Part shown: positions 27,420 to 37,279 of the stretch, in pieces
Layout: each line of letters begins with the position of its first letter
Position numbering within the stretch: the stretch's first letter is position 1
Assembly (NCBI RefSeq): GCF_014640335.1
Contig: NZ_BMGT01000001.1
Span: 434,001-498,000 of the forward strand
Reading direction: 5' to 3'
DNA: 64,000 nucleotides
From: Edaphobacter dinghuensis
GTDB taxonomy: Bacteria > Acidobacteriota > Terriglobia > Terriglobales > Acidobacteriaceae
Notes under the pieces: model-generated
The model's database searches: none
What the model saw: the letters and a program-made list of their open reading frames with translations, nothing else
What the model was told of the DNA's origin: nothing
Position numbers and translations under genes: made by a program

Positions 27420-28766
27420 CTACCGCCGCAGCTCCAGCAGCAAAACGCCGTGCGCAGCTACTGTATTTTCAACTGACGCGATCGTGCCCATCTCTTTCTT
27501 TCCCCAGACATCGCGCACTGAATACTTCCCGCTCGCCAGCCCATACTTCGTAAAGTCTGCCTTCACTGGAGCAGCCGAATCTCCGACGTTGAACAGCGCC
27601 AAATATCTCCTGCTGCCAACCTGCGTGGTCCACGCAACGATAGCGCCGTCCTGTCCAATGAGACGCTGGCTTTGTCCACGCTGATCCATCGCCACGATTG
27701 CGGGATTCGTCACCAGCGCCTGAGTCCAATCATCCAGTTCGGTCACATTGCCGCCAAAGAACAGCGGCGAGCGCGCAATCGACCACAACGTCACCAGCGT
27801 CCGCTGCTCGTCCTGCGTCAGCCGCGTGGCGCGCGGCTTGCCGTCGCCCGGAACCGGTTCGAGCCTGCCCAGCGGAAGCATGTCGGCGTCGGGCCAGTTG
27901 CCGGGTTTCACATACTTTGCCCAGCTAGCGATGACGTTGAACTGGTCCTTCACATTCTGCGACCACTCTTTGTTCTTCTCCCAGTGATCCCACACGTCGT
28001 TGGAGATGCGCCAGAGCTGCGCGTTCTGTCCCAGCTCCACGGCTTCAGATAGCGGCGCAGGTCCGGGCGAAAGACTCAGCACAATCGGGCGGCCTGTCTT
28101 CGCGATGGCGCGGTGAATCATGCGGATCTCATCGCCCTTGTAGGGATGCGAGGCGATGCAATCGACCTTGATGTAGTCGATGCCCCAGCTTGCGTACTGC
28201 TTCATCAGCGCGTCGTACCAGGCTTGCCCTGCGGCGTTGTCCTTTACGCCGAAGTTGTCGGGGTTCCACGGGCACTTGTCGGTCGTATCGGCGGCATCGG
28301 CGGCATGAAATGCGCTGCCAGCGATCGGCATATTTCCGGCGACGGCTTTCTTCGTGATGCCTCGAATGATGTGGATGCCGAACTTGAGTCCTTGCGCGTG
28401 CACGTAGTCGGCAACAGGCTTGAAGCCGGCATCGCCTTTGGCGGTGGCAAAACGGTTGAGCGCTGGCTCGTATCGTCCATTGACGTCGATGCGGTACTGC
28501 AGCGTCTCAGGCTTCGACGCACTTTGCGGATTGGCGAGGTACCATCCCTCATCGACCACAGCGTACTGATAGCCCGCGGGCTTCAGACGCTTTACCAGCG
28601 CATCGACGTTAGCGCGAAACTGCGATTCATTGACGGTCAGACCGTAGGAGTCCCAACTGTTCCATCCCATCGGCGGCGTGGACGCCAGCATCTTCTGTTG
28701 CGCTGCTGCCTGTATTCCTACAGCGAGCACTACTGTAGCCAATCCCCAGCACAGGTTCTTCCGCAT
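27420..28766 (-). CDS. Secreted alpha-galactosidase, GH27
   Basis: A 448-residue glycoside hydrolase that removes terminal alpha-galactosyl residues. It has a signal peptide (about 1-22). The GH27 signature [12 protein letters not shown] (31-42) starts the barrel. The nucleophile is D202 in [10 protein letters not shown], and the acid/base is probably the aspartate in [11 protein letters not shown]. The barrel is followed by an antiparallel beta domain ending GVLLLELRR. It is therefore exported, probably to the periplasm or outside. It lies 24 bp upstream of the ruvB start on the same strand, so read-through is possible. Together with the GH35 enzyme it suggests use of galactosides. Confidence 0.93.
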   Translation of the reverse strand: MRKNLCWGLATVVLAVGIQAAAQQKMLASTPPMGWNSWDSYGLTVNESQFRANVDALVKRLKPAGYQYAVVDEGWYLANPQSASKPETLQYRIDVNGRYEPALNRFATAKGDAGFKPVADYVHAQGLKFGIHIIRGITKKAVAGNMPIAGSAFHAADAADTTDKCPWNPDNFGVKDNAAGQAWYDALMKQYASWGIDYIKVDCIASHPYKGDEIRMIHRAIAKTGRPIVLSLSPGPAPLSEAVELGQNAQLWRISNDVWDHWEKNKEWSQNVKDQFNVIASWAKYVKPGNWPDADMLPLGRLEPVPGDGKPRATRLTQDEQRTLVTLWSIARSPLFFGGNVTELDDWTQALVTNPAIVAMDQRGQSQRLIGQDGAIVAWTTQVGSRRYLALFNVGDSAAPVKADFTKYGLASGKYSVRDVWGKKEMGTIASVENTVAAHGVLLLELRR

Positions 28767-28879
28767 ATCGCCGCGCCTCCGTTTTGCGAGCTTTTATCAC
28801 TGCTATTTCAATTTGCTCGATTTCTATATTTATGGATGCGCCCACTATACCGAAACATCTGCCGTGGCGAGTAACAACG

Positions 28880-28942
28880 AAATACAGGGGTCTCTCCACT
28901 GCGGCGTGCGATGAGGCTGCACACCTTCGGTCGAGATGACGT
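28880..28942 (+). repeat. Dispersed intergenic repeat, copy A
   Basis: It starts AAATACAGGGGTCTCTCCACTG and ends CTTCGGTCGAGATGACGTG, with a divergent, longer centre than the other copies. It sits in the 218-bp gap between the GH27 gene and the XRE regulator. Confidence 0.85.
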
Positions 28943-28984
28943 GGGGTGATAGGAATAAAAAATAAATCAATTTCAGGGAAGCTC

Positions 28985-29794
28985 TCAGCCGGTGCGCGCA
29001 ACCTTACGCTGCATCGACACCGGCCCGCTGGTACGAATGCGTCCGTTCGCTGCATTGTTGGCCAGACGCTGCGCCGCCGCTAACGGCATCGCCAACGGAT
29101 GTTGCAGCGAGACGATCACCGCCTGCGCAGGTACGCTCCCGAGGCACACGTAGCTGTGCCGGGTATTGGCGTCGAAGTAGATGGCATCTCCCGCCTCGAT
29201 CCGGTGCGTCGCCTCTCCGTGCCGCACCTCGAGCGCGCCCGACACCAGGTAAAGAAACTCACAGCCATCGTGCTGGTGCGCGCGCGGCGTGACGGCCGAC
29301 TTCAGCGGAAGGAACTCCGCGAAGTAGGGATCGAGCTGGCGGTCGGGAACCAGGTATCCCAGGCTCTCGAAGAAGTATGCCGGATCGTCGGCGCCGGTCT
29401 GCGGCATCCGCACCCGCTCCTTGCGGCGATGCACGCGAAACAGCGTCTGCGGCTCCGACTCGAAGAAGTAGCTCAGGTCTTTTGAGAAGACCATGGCGAT
29501 GCGCGCCAGATTGCGCAGCGTCGGTACTACGCGGCCAGTCTCGAGTTGCGACAGAAAGCTCGCCGAAAGCCCGGTGTGGCGTCCCAACTCCACCAGCCCC
29601 ATCGACTTCTTGAGCCGCAGGTGCTTGATGCGTTCGCCGATCTTCTTCTCTGCGATAAACGACTCCGCTACTCCGCCATCTACCTGTACCTCATCGATCT
29701 CCGGTTCCGACATCTTGCCCTTGCCGCCAAAGGAGGCACTCAAAGCTGGCGCATCTCCACTGACCGCCATCGCTGCATTCGCCATAACGTTCAC
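28985..29794 (-). CDS. XRE-family transcriptional regulator with C-terminal cupin
   Basis: A 269-residue regulator. Residues 52-110 form a lambda-repressor-type helix-turn-helix (IGERIKHLRLKKSMGLVELGRHTGLSASFLSQLETGRVVPTL by parts). Residues about 165-235 form a cupin barrel (RAHQHDGCEFLYLVSG, IEAGDAIYFDANTRHSY) with metal-ligand-like histidines. Such HTH-cupin proteins, for example PuuR and SutR types, sense small metabolites. The first 45 residues are low-complexity; ATG 29713 (MSEPEIDE) is an alternative start. It is divergent from the FN3 lipoprotein. The target is unknown. Confidence 0.88.
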   Translation of the reverse strand: MNVMANAAMAVSGDAPALSASFGGKGKMSEPEIDEVQVDGGVAESFIAEKKIGERIKHLRLKKSMGLVELGRHTGLSASFLSQLETGRVVPTLRNLARIAMVFSKDLSYFFESEPQTLFRVHRRKERVRMPQTGADDPAYFFESLGYLVPDRQLDPYFAEFLPLKSAVTPRAHQHDGCEFLYLVSGALEVRHGEATHRIEAGDAIYFDANTRHSYVCLGSVPAQAVIVSLQHPLAMPLAAAQRLANNAANGRIRTSGPVSMQRKVARTG

Positions 29795-30007
29795 CCCATC
29801 CTGGAAAGTTTCGTCAGGTAACCAGATGTTGAAATTGCATCAAAAGATGTCTGACCGTCGCTGTCTTAATCATTCCCTGTCACCTTTTAAGATGTGGCCG
29901 GCGATATCACCCGGGGTTTTATTTAATCGTGCGGTCTTTTTAATCGAAATCTCCTCTGCGCTCTCGCTCTCTTTTTGCCTCGCGGCCGAGATGCTAGCCT
30001 GAGACCA

Positions 30008-31168
30008 ATGAAGTCCTCTGGCCCATCAGCCACACGCCGCCGCTCCATCGGCCCCCTCCTTGTGCTGTCCTCTGCCGTGCTTGCAGTCTCAGGCTGCGCC
30101 AGCCCCGGCCCGGCCCGGCCACCGTCGCTTTTTTTGCCCCGCACCGTCACCGATCTTGCCGCCGTACGCACGGGCGACAGCGTAACGCTGCACTGGACGA
30201 CACCGGAGAAGACCACCGACGGCCTCAAGGTTAAGCCTCCTCTTACCGCCGAGATCTGTCGCCAACCGGATGGCCACGGCAGCACATGCACGCCGATCGA
30301 ACACGTCACCGTCCATCCCGGCGCCAGCGAGGCAACTGACCAGCTCCCCAGTAGCCTGACCTCCGATCCTCCCGCTCTGCTGATCTACCGTGTCAGGATT
30401 CTCAACGCAACCGGCCACTCTGCGGGCCTCTCCACCGCGGCCTTCGCGGCCTCCGGTGCTGCGCCGCCGCCGATCGAGCACCTGAGCGTCACCCCGGTTC
30501 GCAACGGCGCCATGATCGAGTGGCAGCCGCAGCCAACGTCGGCCTTCATCGACCTCGACCGCACCCAGATCCAAACCGCCGCCCCGCAGAAGCGCTCCGG
30601 CAAACAGCCGTCCCAGCTGGCCGCTCCATCGAGCCCGGCCGAGATTCATCTGCAGGCGGGCAGGCAGGCATCTCAAGCAGGCACCAGCAAATCAGCCGAA
30701 CAGCCTACTGCAGACCCCGGCGGCACGATCGATCCCATCGCGCAACGCAACATGACCTATCGCTACACCGCACAGCGCGTACGCTCGCTTACGCTCGGCG
30801 GCCATGCGCTGGAGATACGCAGCGTGCTCTCCCCGGCCATCACCACGGCAATGCGCGATACCTTCCCCCCGGCGACTCCTGCGGGCCTCGCCGCTGTTCC
30901 CGGCACGGCCTCCATCGATCTCTCTTGGGAGCCCAACACCGAGCCTGACCTCGCCGGATACATCGTCTACCGCCAGGCAGTCGCCGCCGACGGCACCCTG
31001 GCCGGAGCGCCCACGCGCCTGACTCCCAGCCTGATCTCCGCGCCCGCCTTCAGCGACGTCACTGCCCAGCCCGGCCAGACCTACTCCTACCGCGTCGCTG
31101 CGGTCGACAGCGCCGGAAACCAGAGCCCCACCAGCGGCGAAGCTCGCGAATCCCGAAGGAACCAATAA
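30008..31168 (+). CDS. Lipoprotein with C-terminal fibronectin type III domain
   Basis: A 386-residue exported lipoprotein. The start ATG 30008 gives a basic N-region and hydrophobic core ending in the lipobox VSGC, so C30 would be lipidated. Two beta-sandwich-like segments follow (LHWTTPEKT and MIEWQPQPT contexts), with a low-complexity proline/serine/glutamine linker between them, then a canonical FN3 domain at about 283-380 (PGTASIDLSWEPNTEPDLAGYIVYR to YSYRVAAVDSAGNQS). FN3 domains mediate binding. The FAH gene begins 3 bp after the stop, so the two are cotranscribed, although no functional link is obvious. Confidence 0.8.
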   Translation: MKSSGPSATRRRSIGPLLVLSSAVLAVSGCASPGPARPPSLFLPRTVTDLAAVRTGDSVTLHWTTPEKTTDGLKVKPPLTAEICRQPDGHGSTCTPIEHVTVHPGASEATDQLPSSLTSDPPALLIYRVRILNATGHSAGLSTAAFAASGAAPPPIEHLSVTPVRNGAMIEWQPQPTSAFIDLDRTQIQTAAPQKRSGKQPSQLAAPSSPAEIHLQAGRQASQAGTSKSAEQPTADPGGTIDPIAQRNMTYRYTAQRVRSLTLGGHALEIRSVLSPAITTAMRDTFPPATPAGLAAVPGTASIDLSWEPNTEPDLAGYIVYRQAVAADGTLAGAPTRLTPSLISAPAFSDVTAQPGQTYSYRVAAVDSAGNQSPTSGEARESRRNQ

Positions 31169-31171
31169 CCC

Positions 31172-31975
31172 ATGCGCTATTGCAAATTTCTTTCCCCTGA
31201 GTTCGGCCCTGTCTACGCCATCGTCGAAGAGCGTGACGGAGAACTCTGGGCCGTCCGTTCCATGGCTGCTCCAGAGGAAGACCGCGCCGCACATTCTTCC
31301 GCGCAGATCGAATTTAAGCCGAGGCCGCTCAAAGAACTTGAGTTGCTGCCTCCGGTCAATCCTTCCAAGATTCTTTGTATCGGCCGCAACTACCGCGACC
31401 ACGCGACAGAGCTTGGCAATGAGGTTCCCAAAGAGCCGCTGCTGTTTCTGAAGCCGCCCTCGTCGCTGCTGGCTCCCAACGGCATCGTCCGCATGCCTGC
31501 GCTCTCTAAGCGTGTCGATTACGAGGGCGAGTTGGGCATCGTAATCGGACGCCGCTGCCGTAACCTCGGGCCTGATGAAGATGTTCGCCCCTATATTCGC
31601 GGCTACACCATCGTGAATGACGTTACTGCCCGCGACCTGCAAAAGAGCGACGGCCAGTGGACACGCGGTAAGGGATTCGACACCTTCTGCCCGGTCGGCC
31701 CCGTTGTCTCGGACGAGATCGATCCGGTAGGAGGCGCTCCTGTCACTTTGACCACCCGGCTGAACGGAGAGATCAAACAGCAAGGCAATACCAGCGACCT
31801 GATCTTTCCCATCGCGCACCTGCTGCGCTACATCACGGCTGCCATGACGCTTGAACCGGGCGACCTGATCCCCACCGGAACTCCGGCCGGGGTAGGCCCC
31901 GTCAATGCCGGAGACCGCATCCAAGTAGAGATAGACGGCCTCGGAGTCCTCGAAAACACCTTTCAGCCCGGCTGA
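31172..31975 (+). CDS. Fumarylacetoacetate hydrolase family protein
   Basis: A 267-residue enzyme of the FAH fold, which cleaves or hydrates beta-keto acids using a divalent metal. The core has [17 protein letters not shown], the metal-binding [20 protein letters not shown] and the family end [20 protein letters not shown]. It resembles bacterial acylpyruvases and 2-hydroxyhepta-2,4-diene-1,7-dioate isomerases; the exact substrate is not determined by sequence. The start is ATG 31172, 3 bp after the preceding stop, with GAAGGAACC upstream. The 130 bp after it hold three GAATCYC elements (32004-32040). Confidence 0.9.
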   Translation: MRYCKFLSPEFGPVYAIVEERDGELWAVRSMAAPEEDRAAHSSAQIEFKPRPLKELELLPPVNPSKILCIGRNYRDHATELGNEVPKEPLLFLKPPSSLLAPNGIVRMPALSKRVDYEGELGIVIGRRCRNLGPDEDVRPYIRGYTIVNDVTARDLQKSDGQWTRGKGFDTFCPVGPVVSDEIDPVGGAPVTLTTRLNGEIKQQGNTSDLIFPIAHLLRYITAAMTLEPGDLIPTGTPAGVGPVNAGDRIQVEIDGLGVLENTFQPG

Positions 31976-32105
31976 AGTCCTGACACGGCCCACGCATCTC
32001 ATTGAATCTCCACGAATCCCTTTAAACTTCCGTGAATCCCGAAAACGGCGCGTAACCCTTTCAACCTTGATAAAATCTAATTAAGACAGCGAAGGAGCAA
32101 TAAAA

Positions 32106-33098
32106 ATGGCCTCTCTACTTGAACAGCTACGTGGCATGACCACAGTCGTCTCCGACACCGGCGACATCAACTCGATCCAGCAGTACAAGCCGCAGGATGC
32201 AACAACGAATCCCTCACTGATCGCGGCAGCGGCAGAAAAGCCCGAATATCAGTCCATCGTGGACAGCGTTTTGCAGCAGGCGAAGAAGGATGCCGGCGCC
32301 AATGCGAGCGATAAGGAAGTCGCCGCCCTCGCCTTCAAGAACCTCGCCGTGGCCTTCGGCCTCAAGATCCTCGAAATCGTTCCTGGCCGCGTCTCGACCG
32401 AGGTTGACGCCCGCCTCTCCTACGACACCGAGAAGTCCATCGAGACCGCCCGCGACATCATCAAGCAGTATGAAGCCGCCGGTATCTCCCGCGAGCGCGT
32501 CCTGATCAAGCTTGCCTCCACCTGGGAGGGCATCAAGGCCGCCGAGATCCTCGAAAAAGAGGGCATCCACTGCAACATGACCCTGCTCTTCGGTCTGCAC
32601 CAGGCCATCGCCTGCGCCGAAGCCAAGGTCACCCTGATCTCGCCCTTCGTCGGTCGCATCCTCGACTGGTACAAGAAGGACACGGGCAAGGACTACACCG
32701 GCGCAGACGACCCCGGCGTCCAGTCCGTTACCACCATCTATAACTATTACAAGCACTTCGGCTACAAGACCGTGGTCATGGGCGCAAGCTTCCGCAACAT
32801 CGGCGAGATCACCGAGCTGGCCGGATGCGACCTGCTGACCATCGCTCCCAAGCTGCTGGGCGAACTCGAGAACACGCAGGGCGAGCTGCCTCGCAAGCTC
32901 GATGCAGCCAAGGCCAAGGACCTGAAGATCGAGAAGATCACGATCGACAAGGCCACCTTCGACAAGATGCACGCCGCCGACCGCATGGCCAGCGACAAAC
33001 TCTCCGAAGGCATCGAAGGCTTCTCCAAGGCTCTTGAGGGCCTCGAAGAGCTGCTCGCCAAGCACGTCAGCGAGATGAAGCAGACAGTTAACGCCTAA
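32106..33098 (+). CDS. tal: Transaldolase
   Basis: Transaldolase moves a dihydroxyacetone unit between sugar phosphates in the non-oxidative pentose phosphate pathway. The 330-residue protein has the class I TalB layout: [14 protein letters not shown] near the N-terminus, the Schiff-base lysine in [34 protein letters not shown] and [11 protein letters not shown]. It is a cytoplasmic dimer. A clear AAGGAG ribosome site precedes the ATG at 32106. A terminator follows. No other pentose phosphate gene is nearby. Confidence 0.96.
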   Translation: MASLLEQLRGMTTVVSDTGDINSIQQYKPQDATTNPSLIAAAAEKPEYQSIVDSVLQQAKKDAGANASDKEVAALAFKNLAVAFGLKILEIVPGRVSTEVDARLSYDTEKSIETARDIIKQYEAAGISRERVLIKLASTWEGIKAAEILEKEGIHCNMTLLFGLHQAIACAEAKVTLISPFVGRILDWYKKDTGKDYTGADDPGVQSVTTIYNYYKHFGYKTVVMGASFRNIGEITELAGCDLLTIAPKLLGELENTQGELPRKLDAAKAKDLKIEKITIDKATFDKMHAADRMASDKLSEGIEGFSKALEGLEELLAKHVSEMKQTVNA

Positions 33099-33116
33099 AC
33101 AGCATTTATCTGAACT

Positions 33117-33158
33117 AAGGGCCTTCCGGCTTCTCTTTGCAGAAGCTGGAAGGCCCTT
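33117..33158 (+). terminator. Terminator of transaldolase
   Basis: An 18-bp stem with one mismatch (33117-33134 with 33141-33158), a 6-nt loop and T-rich sequence after. Confidence 0.88.
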
Positions 33159-33202
33159 TCGTTTGAGCTATCAGCGCCGATCATAAGTGCAAAACAGAGA
33201 CA

Positions 33203-33249
33203 AAATACAGGGGTCTCTCCACTGCGCTTCGCTTCGGTCGAGATGACGT
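33203..33249 (+). repeat. Dispersed intergenic repeat, copy B
   Basis: AAATACAGGGGTCTCTCCA at the left and CTTCGGTCGAGATGACGT at the right. It faces copy C in opposite orientation, 73 bp away. The 501-bp gap 33099-33599 holds only the tal terminator, copies B and C, a hairpin and the receptor promoter. Confidence 0.88.
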
Positions 33250-33322
33250 AAGTTTGTGGCGAGCTTCTGGTTTCGACAACAGAAATTGTCGCTTCTTCCT
33301 CCTTCTCCCCCATCTCAAATGC

Positions 33323-33380
33323 ACGTCATCTCGACCGGAGGCGGCGCTTTTTGCAGCCGCAGCGGAGAGGCCCTGTATTT
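33323..33380 (-). repeat. Dispersed intergenic repeat, copy C (inverted)
   Basis: On the minus strand it reads AAATACAGGGCCTCTCCGC, then a longer centre, then CGGTCGAGATGACGT. It is an inverted partner of copy B. Confidence 0.85.
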
Positions 33381-33427
33381 CGTTTTTTGTCTGTTTGCTC
33401 TCTCATCCAAAACGAATTGTTTCACTT

Positions 33428-33455
33428 TGATGCCGATGTTCCTTCTTCGGCATCA
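33428..33455. promoter_or_regulatory. Hairpin upstream of the first TonB receptor
   Basis: TGATGCCGA (33428-33436) and TCGGCATCA (33447-33455), perfect, with a 10-nt loop; no T run. It lies 21 bp before the putative -35 box and may be an operator. Confidence 0.4.
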
Positions 33456-33475
33456 CAAAGCGATCCCTTTCAAAA

Positions 33476-33503
33476 TTGACAAACGAAATCGGCGGTCTAT
33501 ATC
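33476..33503 (+). promoter_or_regulatory. Promoter of the first TonB receptor
   Basis: TTGACA 33476-33481, a 16-bp spacer and TATATC 33498-33503. It predicts a leader of about 90 nt ending in the ribosome site CAGGAGG. Confidence 0.5.
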
Positions 33504-33599
33504 GTTCAGTGGGTAGTAATTCGCAGTTCGAACAATTCATCGAAAAATAATCCGTTTAAAGATCGACTCCCCAAACGCAAACAATTTTCAGGAGGCACC

Positions 33600-36500
33600 A
33601 TGTTTCGCAGATTTTTTAAAACACTTGCGCTCAGTGTCGCGTTCTTGCTGATGTTCAGTCTCACCGCATCGCTGCACGCGCAGAACTTCTTCGGTCAGAT
33701 CGCGGGTAACGTTACCGACTCGACCGGCAGCGTCGTTCCCGGCGCGACCATCACCATCACCAACGTCAACACCCACGCTGCTCGCACGGTCAACTCCGAC
33801 GCCAGCGGCTTTTATATCGTGACCAACCTTCCCATCGGGCCTTATACCGTTGCCATCGCGCAGAGCGGCTTCCGCGGTGAGAGTCGTTCCGGCCTAAACG
33901 TCAGCGCCGACTCGCACCTTACCGCTGACTTCCAACTCCAGGTAGGTTCAACCACCGAGAGCGTCACCGTCTCCGCCGTGCAGGGTGAGACCCTCAACAC
34001 CACCAGCGGCGAGCTCTCGCACGTCATCGACTCCAAGCAGGTGCAGAACCTAGCCCTCAACGGTCGCAACTACACCCAGCTCATGACGCTGATTCCGGGT
34101 GCGGTCGTCACCAATCCTGACATCTTCTCGGTCACGACAAGTCTCGCCGCCAACAATCAGTCCATCAACGGCAACCGCGCCGACTCCGGCAACCTCACCG
34201 TCGACGGCGCCTTCAACATGGTCGCGGGCAGCAACAGCAGCTTGATGAACAACGTCGGCGCCGACTTCATTCAAGAGGTCAAGATCGACACCTCGAACTT
34301 CTCCGCCGAGTATGGACGCACCTCCGGCCCGGCCTTCAACATTGTCACCAAGAGCGGCACCGACCAGTTCCACGGCTCCGTCTTCGAGTATGTGCGCAAC
34401 AACCTCTTCGACGCGCGTCCCTTCTTCTCGGCCAACAAGACTCAGCTGGTCTTCAACGACTTCGGCTACGGCGTCGGCGGCCCCATCATCAAGGACCGGC
34501 TCTTCTTCTTCGGTGGCGAAGAGTGGAAGCGGCTCCGCCAGCAGCAGTCCCCCACCTCGCTGACGACGCCGAGCAGCGCGATTCTTGCCGGTAACTTCGC
34601 CGGCCAGCCTCAGCTCTTCTATCCCGGCACCAAGACTCCCATCCCCGGCAACAACATCTCGGGCATGATTACACCGGATGGCCGCGCCATCGCCGATGTC
34701 TTTACCGTCGAGAACAAGCTCGGCCAATACAATGATGTCACCGGCGCATCAGGCAACCTGATCGTCGCTCCCTCCAACCCGCTTAACTTCCGCGAAGATA
34801 TCGTTCGCCTCGACTTCCGCATCAACCAGAACAACAGCATCTATGGCCGCTGGATCAGCGACCACAACGTGCTGATCGATCCCTTCGGCACCTTCTCGAA
34901 CTCCGGCATTCTGCCGACGACGCCGACACAGCGCAGCCGTCCCGGCCAGAGCTATCTCGTCGCCGAGACCTGGACCATCAAGCCGAACATCATCAACCAG
35001 TCGCAGGCGAACTTCAGCTATGCCTCGCAGCACATTCCTCCGGTCGGTGTGAACTGGGAGCGCTCCACCTTCGGCTTCCAGTATCAGCGTCTCTATCCCA
35101 ATGGCGGAACCTACCCCAACGGCATTCCGGCGATGACCTTCTCGGGTACGCCGTACGCAGGCGTTCAGGGTCCGAACTTCGCTCTCAACTCGCCCACGAC
35201 CGATATTCAGGTCTCTGACACCGTTTCCATCGTCAAGGGCAACCACCTCATCAAGTTCGGAGCCATGGTCGCTCGCGACCGTGTCGACCAGAACGGCCGC
35301 CCCTACTACACCGGCAACATCAACTTCAACGCGACCAGTAATCCCAACACCACCGGCAACGCCTTTGCCGATGCCCTGCTCGGTAACTTCGCCAGCTACC
35401 AGGAGGCCAGCGCCGACCCCACTGGTCACTTCCGCTTTACCCAACCCGAGGCCTTCGCGCAGGACACCTGGAAGGCCACTCGCCAACTGAGCCTTGAGTA
35501 CGGTATCCGTTGGCAGGGTATCCTTCCGCTCTACACCCAGGGCAACAACATGGCGAACTTCGTTCCGTCGGTCTACGATCCGACCAAGGCCATCACCGTC
35601 AACACCAACGGAACCGTCGTTCCCGGTTCGGGCAACCCCTATAACGGTCTGGTTCGCGCCGGCGACGGTGTTCCTGCCGATCAGCTCAAGCGCGTTCCGA
35701 ACATCAACACTGCTGCGTTCCCGCTAATTCCCGCAGGCGCGCCTCGCGGACTCTACACGATTCACGGCGCCTTTGGGCCGCGTCTCGGCTTTGCCTATGC
35801 TGCAAACGATAAGACCGTCGTACGCGGCGGCTTCGGCATCTTCTACTACCGGCCTGAGGGAAATATCACCTTCAGCCAGGTCAACATCCAGCCCTTCCTG
35901 TCCATCTCGGAGTTCGACAACGGCAACCTCGGCACGCTGGGCACGGGTGCAGCGAACAACACCAGCCTGCAGGGTGGTATCAACGCCATCGACCCCGGCT
36001 TCAAGAACCCCTACATCGAGCAGTTCAGCCTCGGCGTGCAGCGGCAGTTGCCGAAGGGCATGCTGCTGGAGACGACCTACGTCGGCAATGTAGGCCATCA
36101 CCAGGTGCGGCAGCCTAACATCAACTTCCCCACCAACCTCGCCACCGTCGCTGCCAACCCAAGCTACAGCACAAACTACTTCAACCCCTATAAGGGATTC
36201 GGCGCGATCACCCAGGCGCGCAGCGACTCCAACTCCAACTATAACGCGCTGCAGGCTTACCTCTCCAAGCGCACCGGTCAGGTCACCTTCACCATCGGCT
36301 ACACCTTCGCCAAGGCGCTGGGTGATTCGCAGAGCAACGGCTCGACGCTGGAGAACTGGCAGAACCTGAACTACAACTACGGCGAGACCAACATCGACCG
36401 CAAGCATGCCTTCATCTCCACGGTCGTCTGGGCGCTCCCGACCTTTAGTGGCCACAACGCCTTCCTCCGCGAGGGACTTGGTGGCATTCAGGTCAGCGCC

Positions 36501-36923
36501 GTCGTTCGTGTTCAGAGCGGCGCCTTCTATACCGTCACCGGCAATACCTCGACCGGCAGTCGCCGGGCGCAGTATCTCGGGGGCAGCCAGTACGCCAAGG
36601 GCAACCGCTTCGTCCTCAGCGGCCACCAGGCACAGTACCTCAACCCGGCTGCCTTCAGCGCGGCCCCCAACGGAGCCTTTGGTTCGGCGGGCGTAGGCAG
36701 CGTCGTTCTGCCCAGCCTGCAGCAGGCTGATACTACCCTGTCGAAGATCTTCGGCATTGGCGAGCATGTGAACTTCAAGCTCAACGCCGACGTCTTCAAC
36801 GTCCTGAACCACACCAACTACAGCTCCCTGAATACGACGGCAACCGCAGGCGCCGCCTTCGGCCGTCTCAACGGAGCCTATCCCAACCGGCAGATGCAGT
36901 TTGGAGCGAAGCTGATCTTCTAA
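33600..36923 (+). CDS. Oar-like TonB-dependent outer membrane receptor 1
   Basis: A 1107-residue outer-membrane protein. A signal peptide (about 1-27, SLHAQ) is followed by a carboxypeptidase-regulatory-like beta sandwich (about 29-115; GNVTDSTGSVVPGATITITN), a plug domain (about 120-260; LPIN-type region NLALNGRNYTQLMTLIPG and VDGAFNM), and a large beta barrel ending in the aromatic C-terminus MQFGAKLIF. It matches the Oar-like receptors expanded in acidobacteria, probably importing oligosaccharides or siderophore-like ligands using TonB energy. No clear TonB box was seen. Strong Shine-Dalgarno AGGAGG. It stands alone between two terminators. Confidence 0.93.
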   Translation: MFRRFFKTLALSVAFLLMFSLTASLHAQNFFGQIAGNVTDSTGSVVPGATITITNVNTHAARTVNSDASGFYIVTNLPIGPYTVAIAQSGFRGESRSGLNVSADSHLTADFQLQVGSTTESVTVSAVQGETLNTTSGELSHVIDSKQVQNLALNGRNYTQLMTLIPGAVVTNPDIFSVTTSLAANNQSINGNRADSGNLTVDGAFNMVAGSNSSLMNNVGADFIQEVKIDTSNFSAEYGRTSGPAFNIVTKSGTDQFHGSVFEYVRNNLFDARPFFSANKTQLVFNDFGYGVGGPIIKDRLFFFGGEEWKRLRQQQSPTSLTTPSSAILAGNFAGQPQLFYPGTKTPIPGNNISGMITPDGRAIADVFTVENKLGQYNDVTGASGNLIVAPSNPLNFREDIVRLDFRINQNNSIYGRWISDHNVLIDPFGTFSNSGILPTTPTQRSRPGQSYLVAETWTIKPNIINQSQANFSYASQHIPPVGVNWERSTFGFQYQRLYPNGGTYPNGIPAMTFSGTPYAGVQGPNFALNSPTTDIQVSDTVSIVKGNHLIKFGAMVARDRVDQNGRPYYTGNINFNATSNPNTTGNAFADALLGNFASYQEASADPTGHFRFTQPEAFAQDTWKATRQLSLEYGIRWQGILPLYTQGNNMANFVPSVYDPTKAITVNTNGTVVPGSGNPYNGLVRAGDGVPADQLKRVPNINTAAFPLIPAGAPRGLYTIHGAFGPRLGFAYAANDKTVVRGGFGIFYYRPEGNITFSQVNIQPFLSISEFDNGNLGTLGTGAANNTSLQGGINAIDPGFKNPYIEQFSLGVQRQLPKGMLLETTYVGNVGHHQVRQPNINFPTNLATVAANPSYSTNYFNPYKGFGAITQARSDSNSNYNALQAYLSKRTGQVTFTIGYTFAKALGDSQSNGSTLENWQNLNYNYGETNIDRKHAFISTVVWALPTFSGHNAFLREGLGGIQVSAVVRVQSGAFYTVTGNTSTGSRRAQYLGGSQYAKGNRFVLSGHQAQYLNPAAFSAAPNGAFGSAGVGSVVLPSLQQADTTLSKIFGIGEHVNFKLNADVFNVLNHTNYSSLNTTATAGAAFGRLNGAYPNRQMQFGAKLIF

Positions 36924-36948
36924 CCCACCTTGCGTCTCGCTTTACCCG

Positions 36949-36980
36949 ACCGCGCCAGCCTATGCTGGCGCGGTCTTCGT
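36949..36980 (+). terminator. Terminator of TonB receptor 1
   Basis: A perfect 12-bp stem (36949-36960 with 36965-36976), tetraloop ctat, then TTCGTTTT. Confidence 0.9.
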
Positions 36981-37279
36981 TTTATCCTCTGATCTGATCC
37001 AGACAATCTATGTAATTGTTTATAAATGCTTTAATCCGAAATCTTCGCTGGGCTTGTCTTGATCAAAATATGAGTGCATTATTATCAAATAATATGCACC
37101 CTGTTGTCACCTTAAAGCGTCTTAACAACATAGCTTCATGCCGATACCCAAAGTGTGAGAGAGTTTCCTGCCCCCATCCCTTCCGCAAAACGGCGATGTG
37201 ATGAGCGACAAAGCGATAAACTGCGGCAACCAGCACACTTCGGGCAGACGGGCTGAATCATAAAAATCAAGGAGAATTT
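36981..37279. other. AT-rich leader region of clpB
   Basis: This is a gene-free stretch of about 300 bp. Its left half is unusually AT-rich for the window. It holds one imperfect dyad (37074-37099). No heat-shock CIRCE or HAIR element was found by eye. The ribosome site AAGGAG lies just before the clpB ATG. Confidence 0.6.
37074..37099. promoter_or_regulatory. AT-rich dyad upstream of clpB
   Basis: GTGCAT-t-ATTAT pairs with ATAAT-ATGCAC around a 3-nt centre, with one bulged base. It may be a regulator site for the chaperone gene. Confidence 0.35.
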
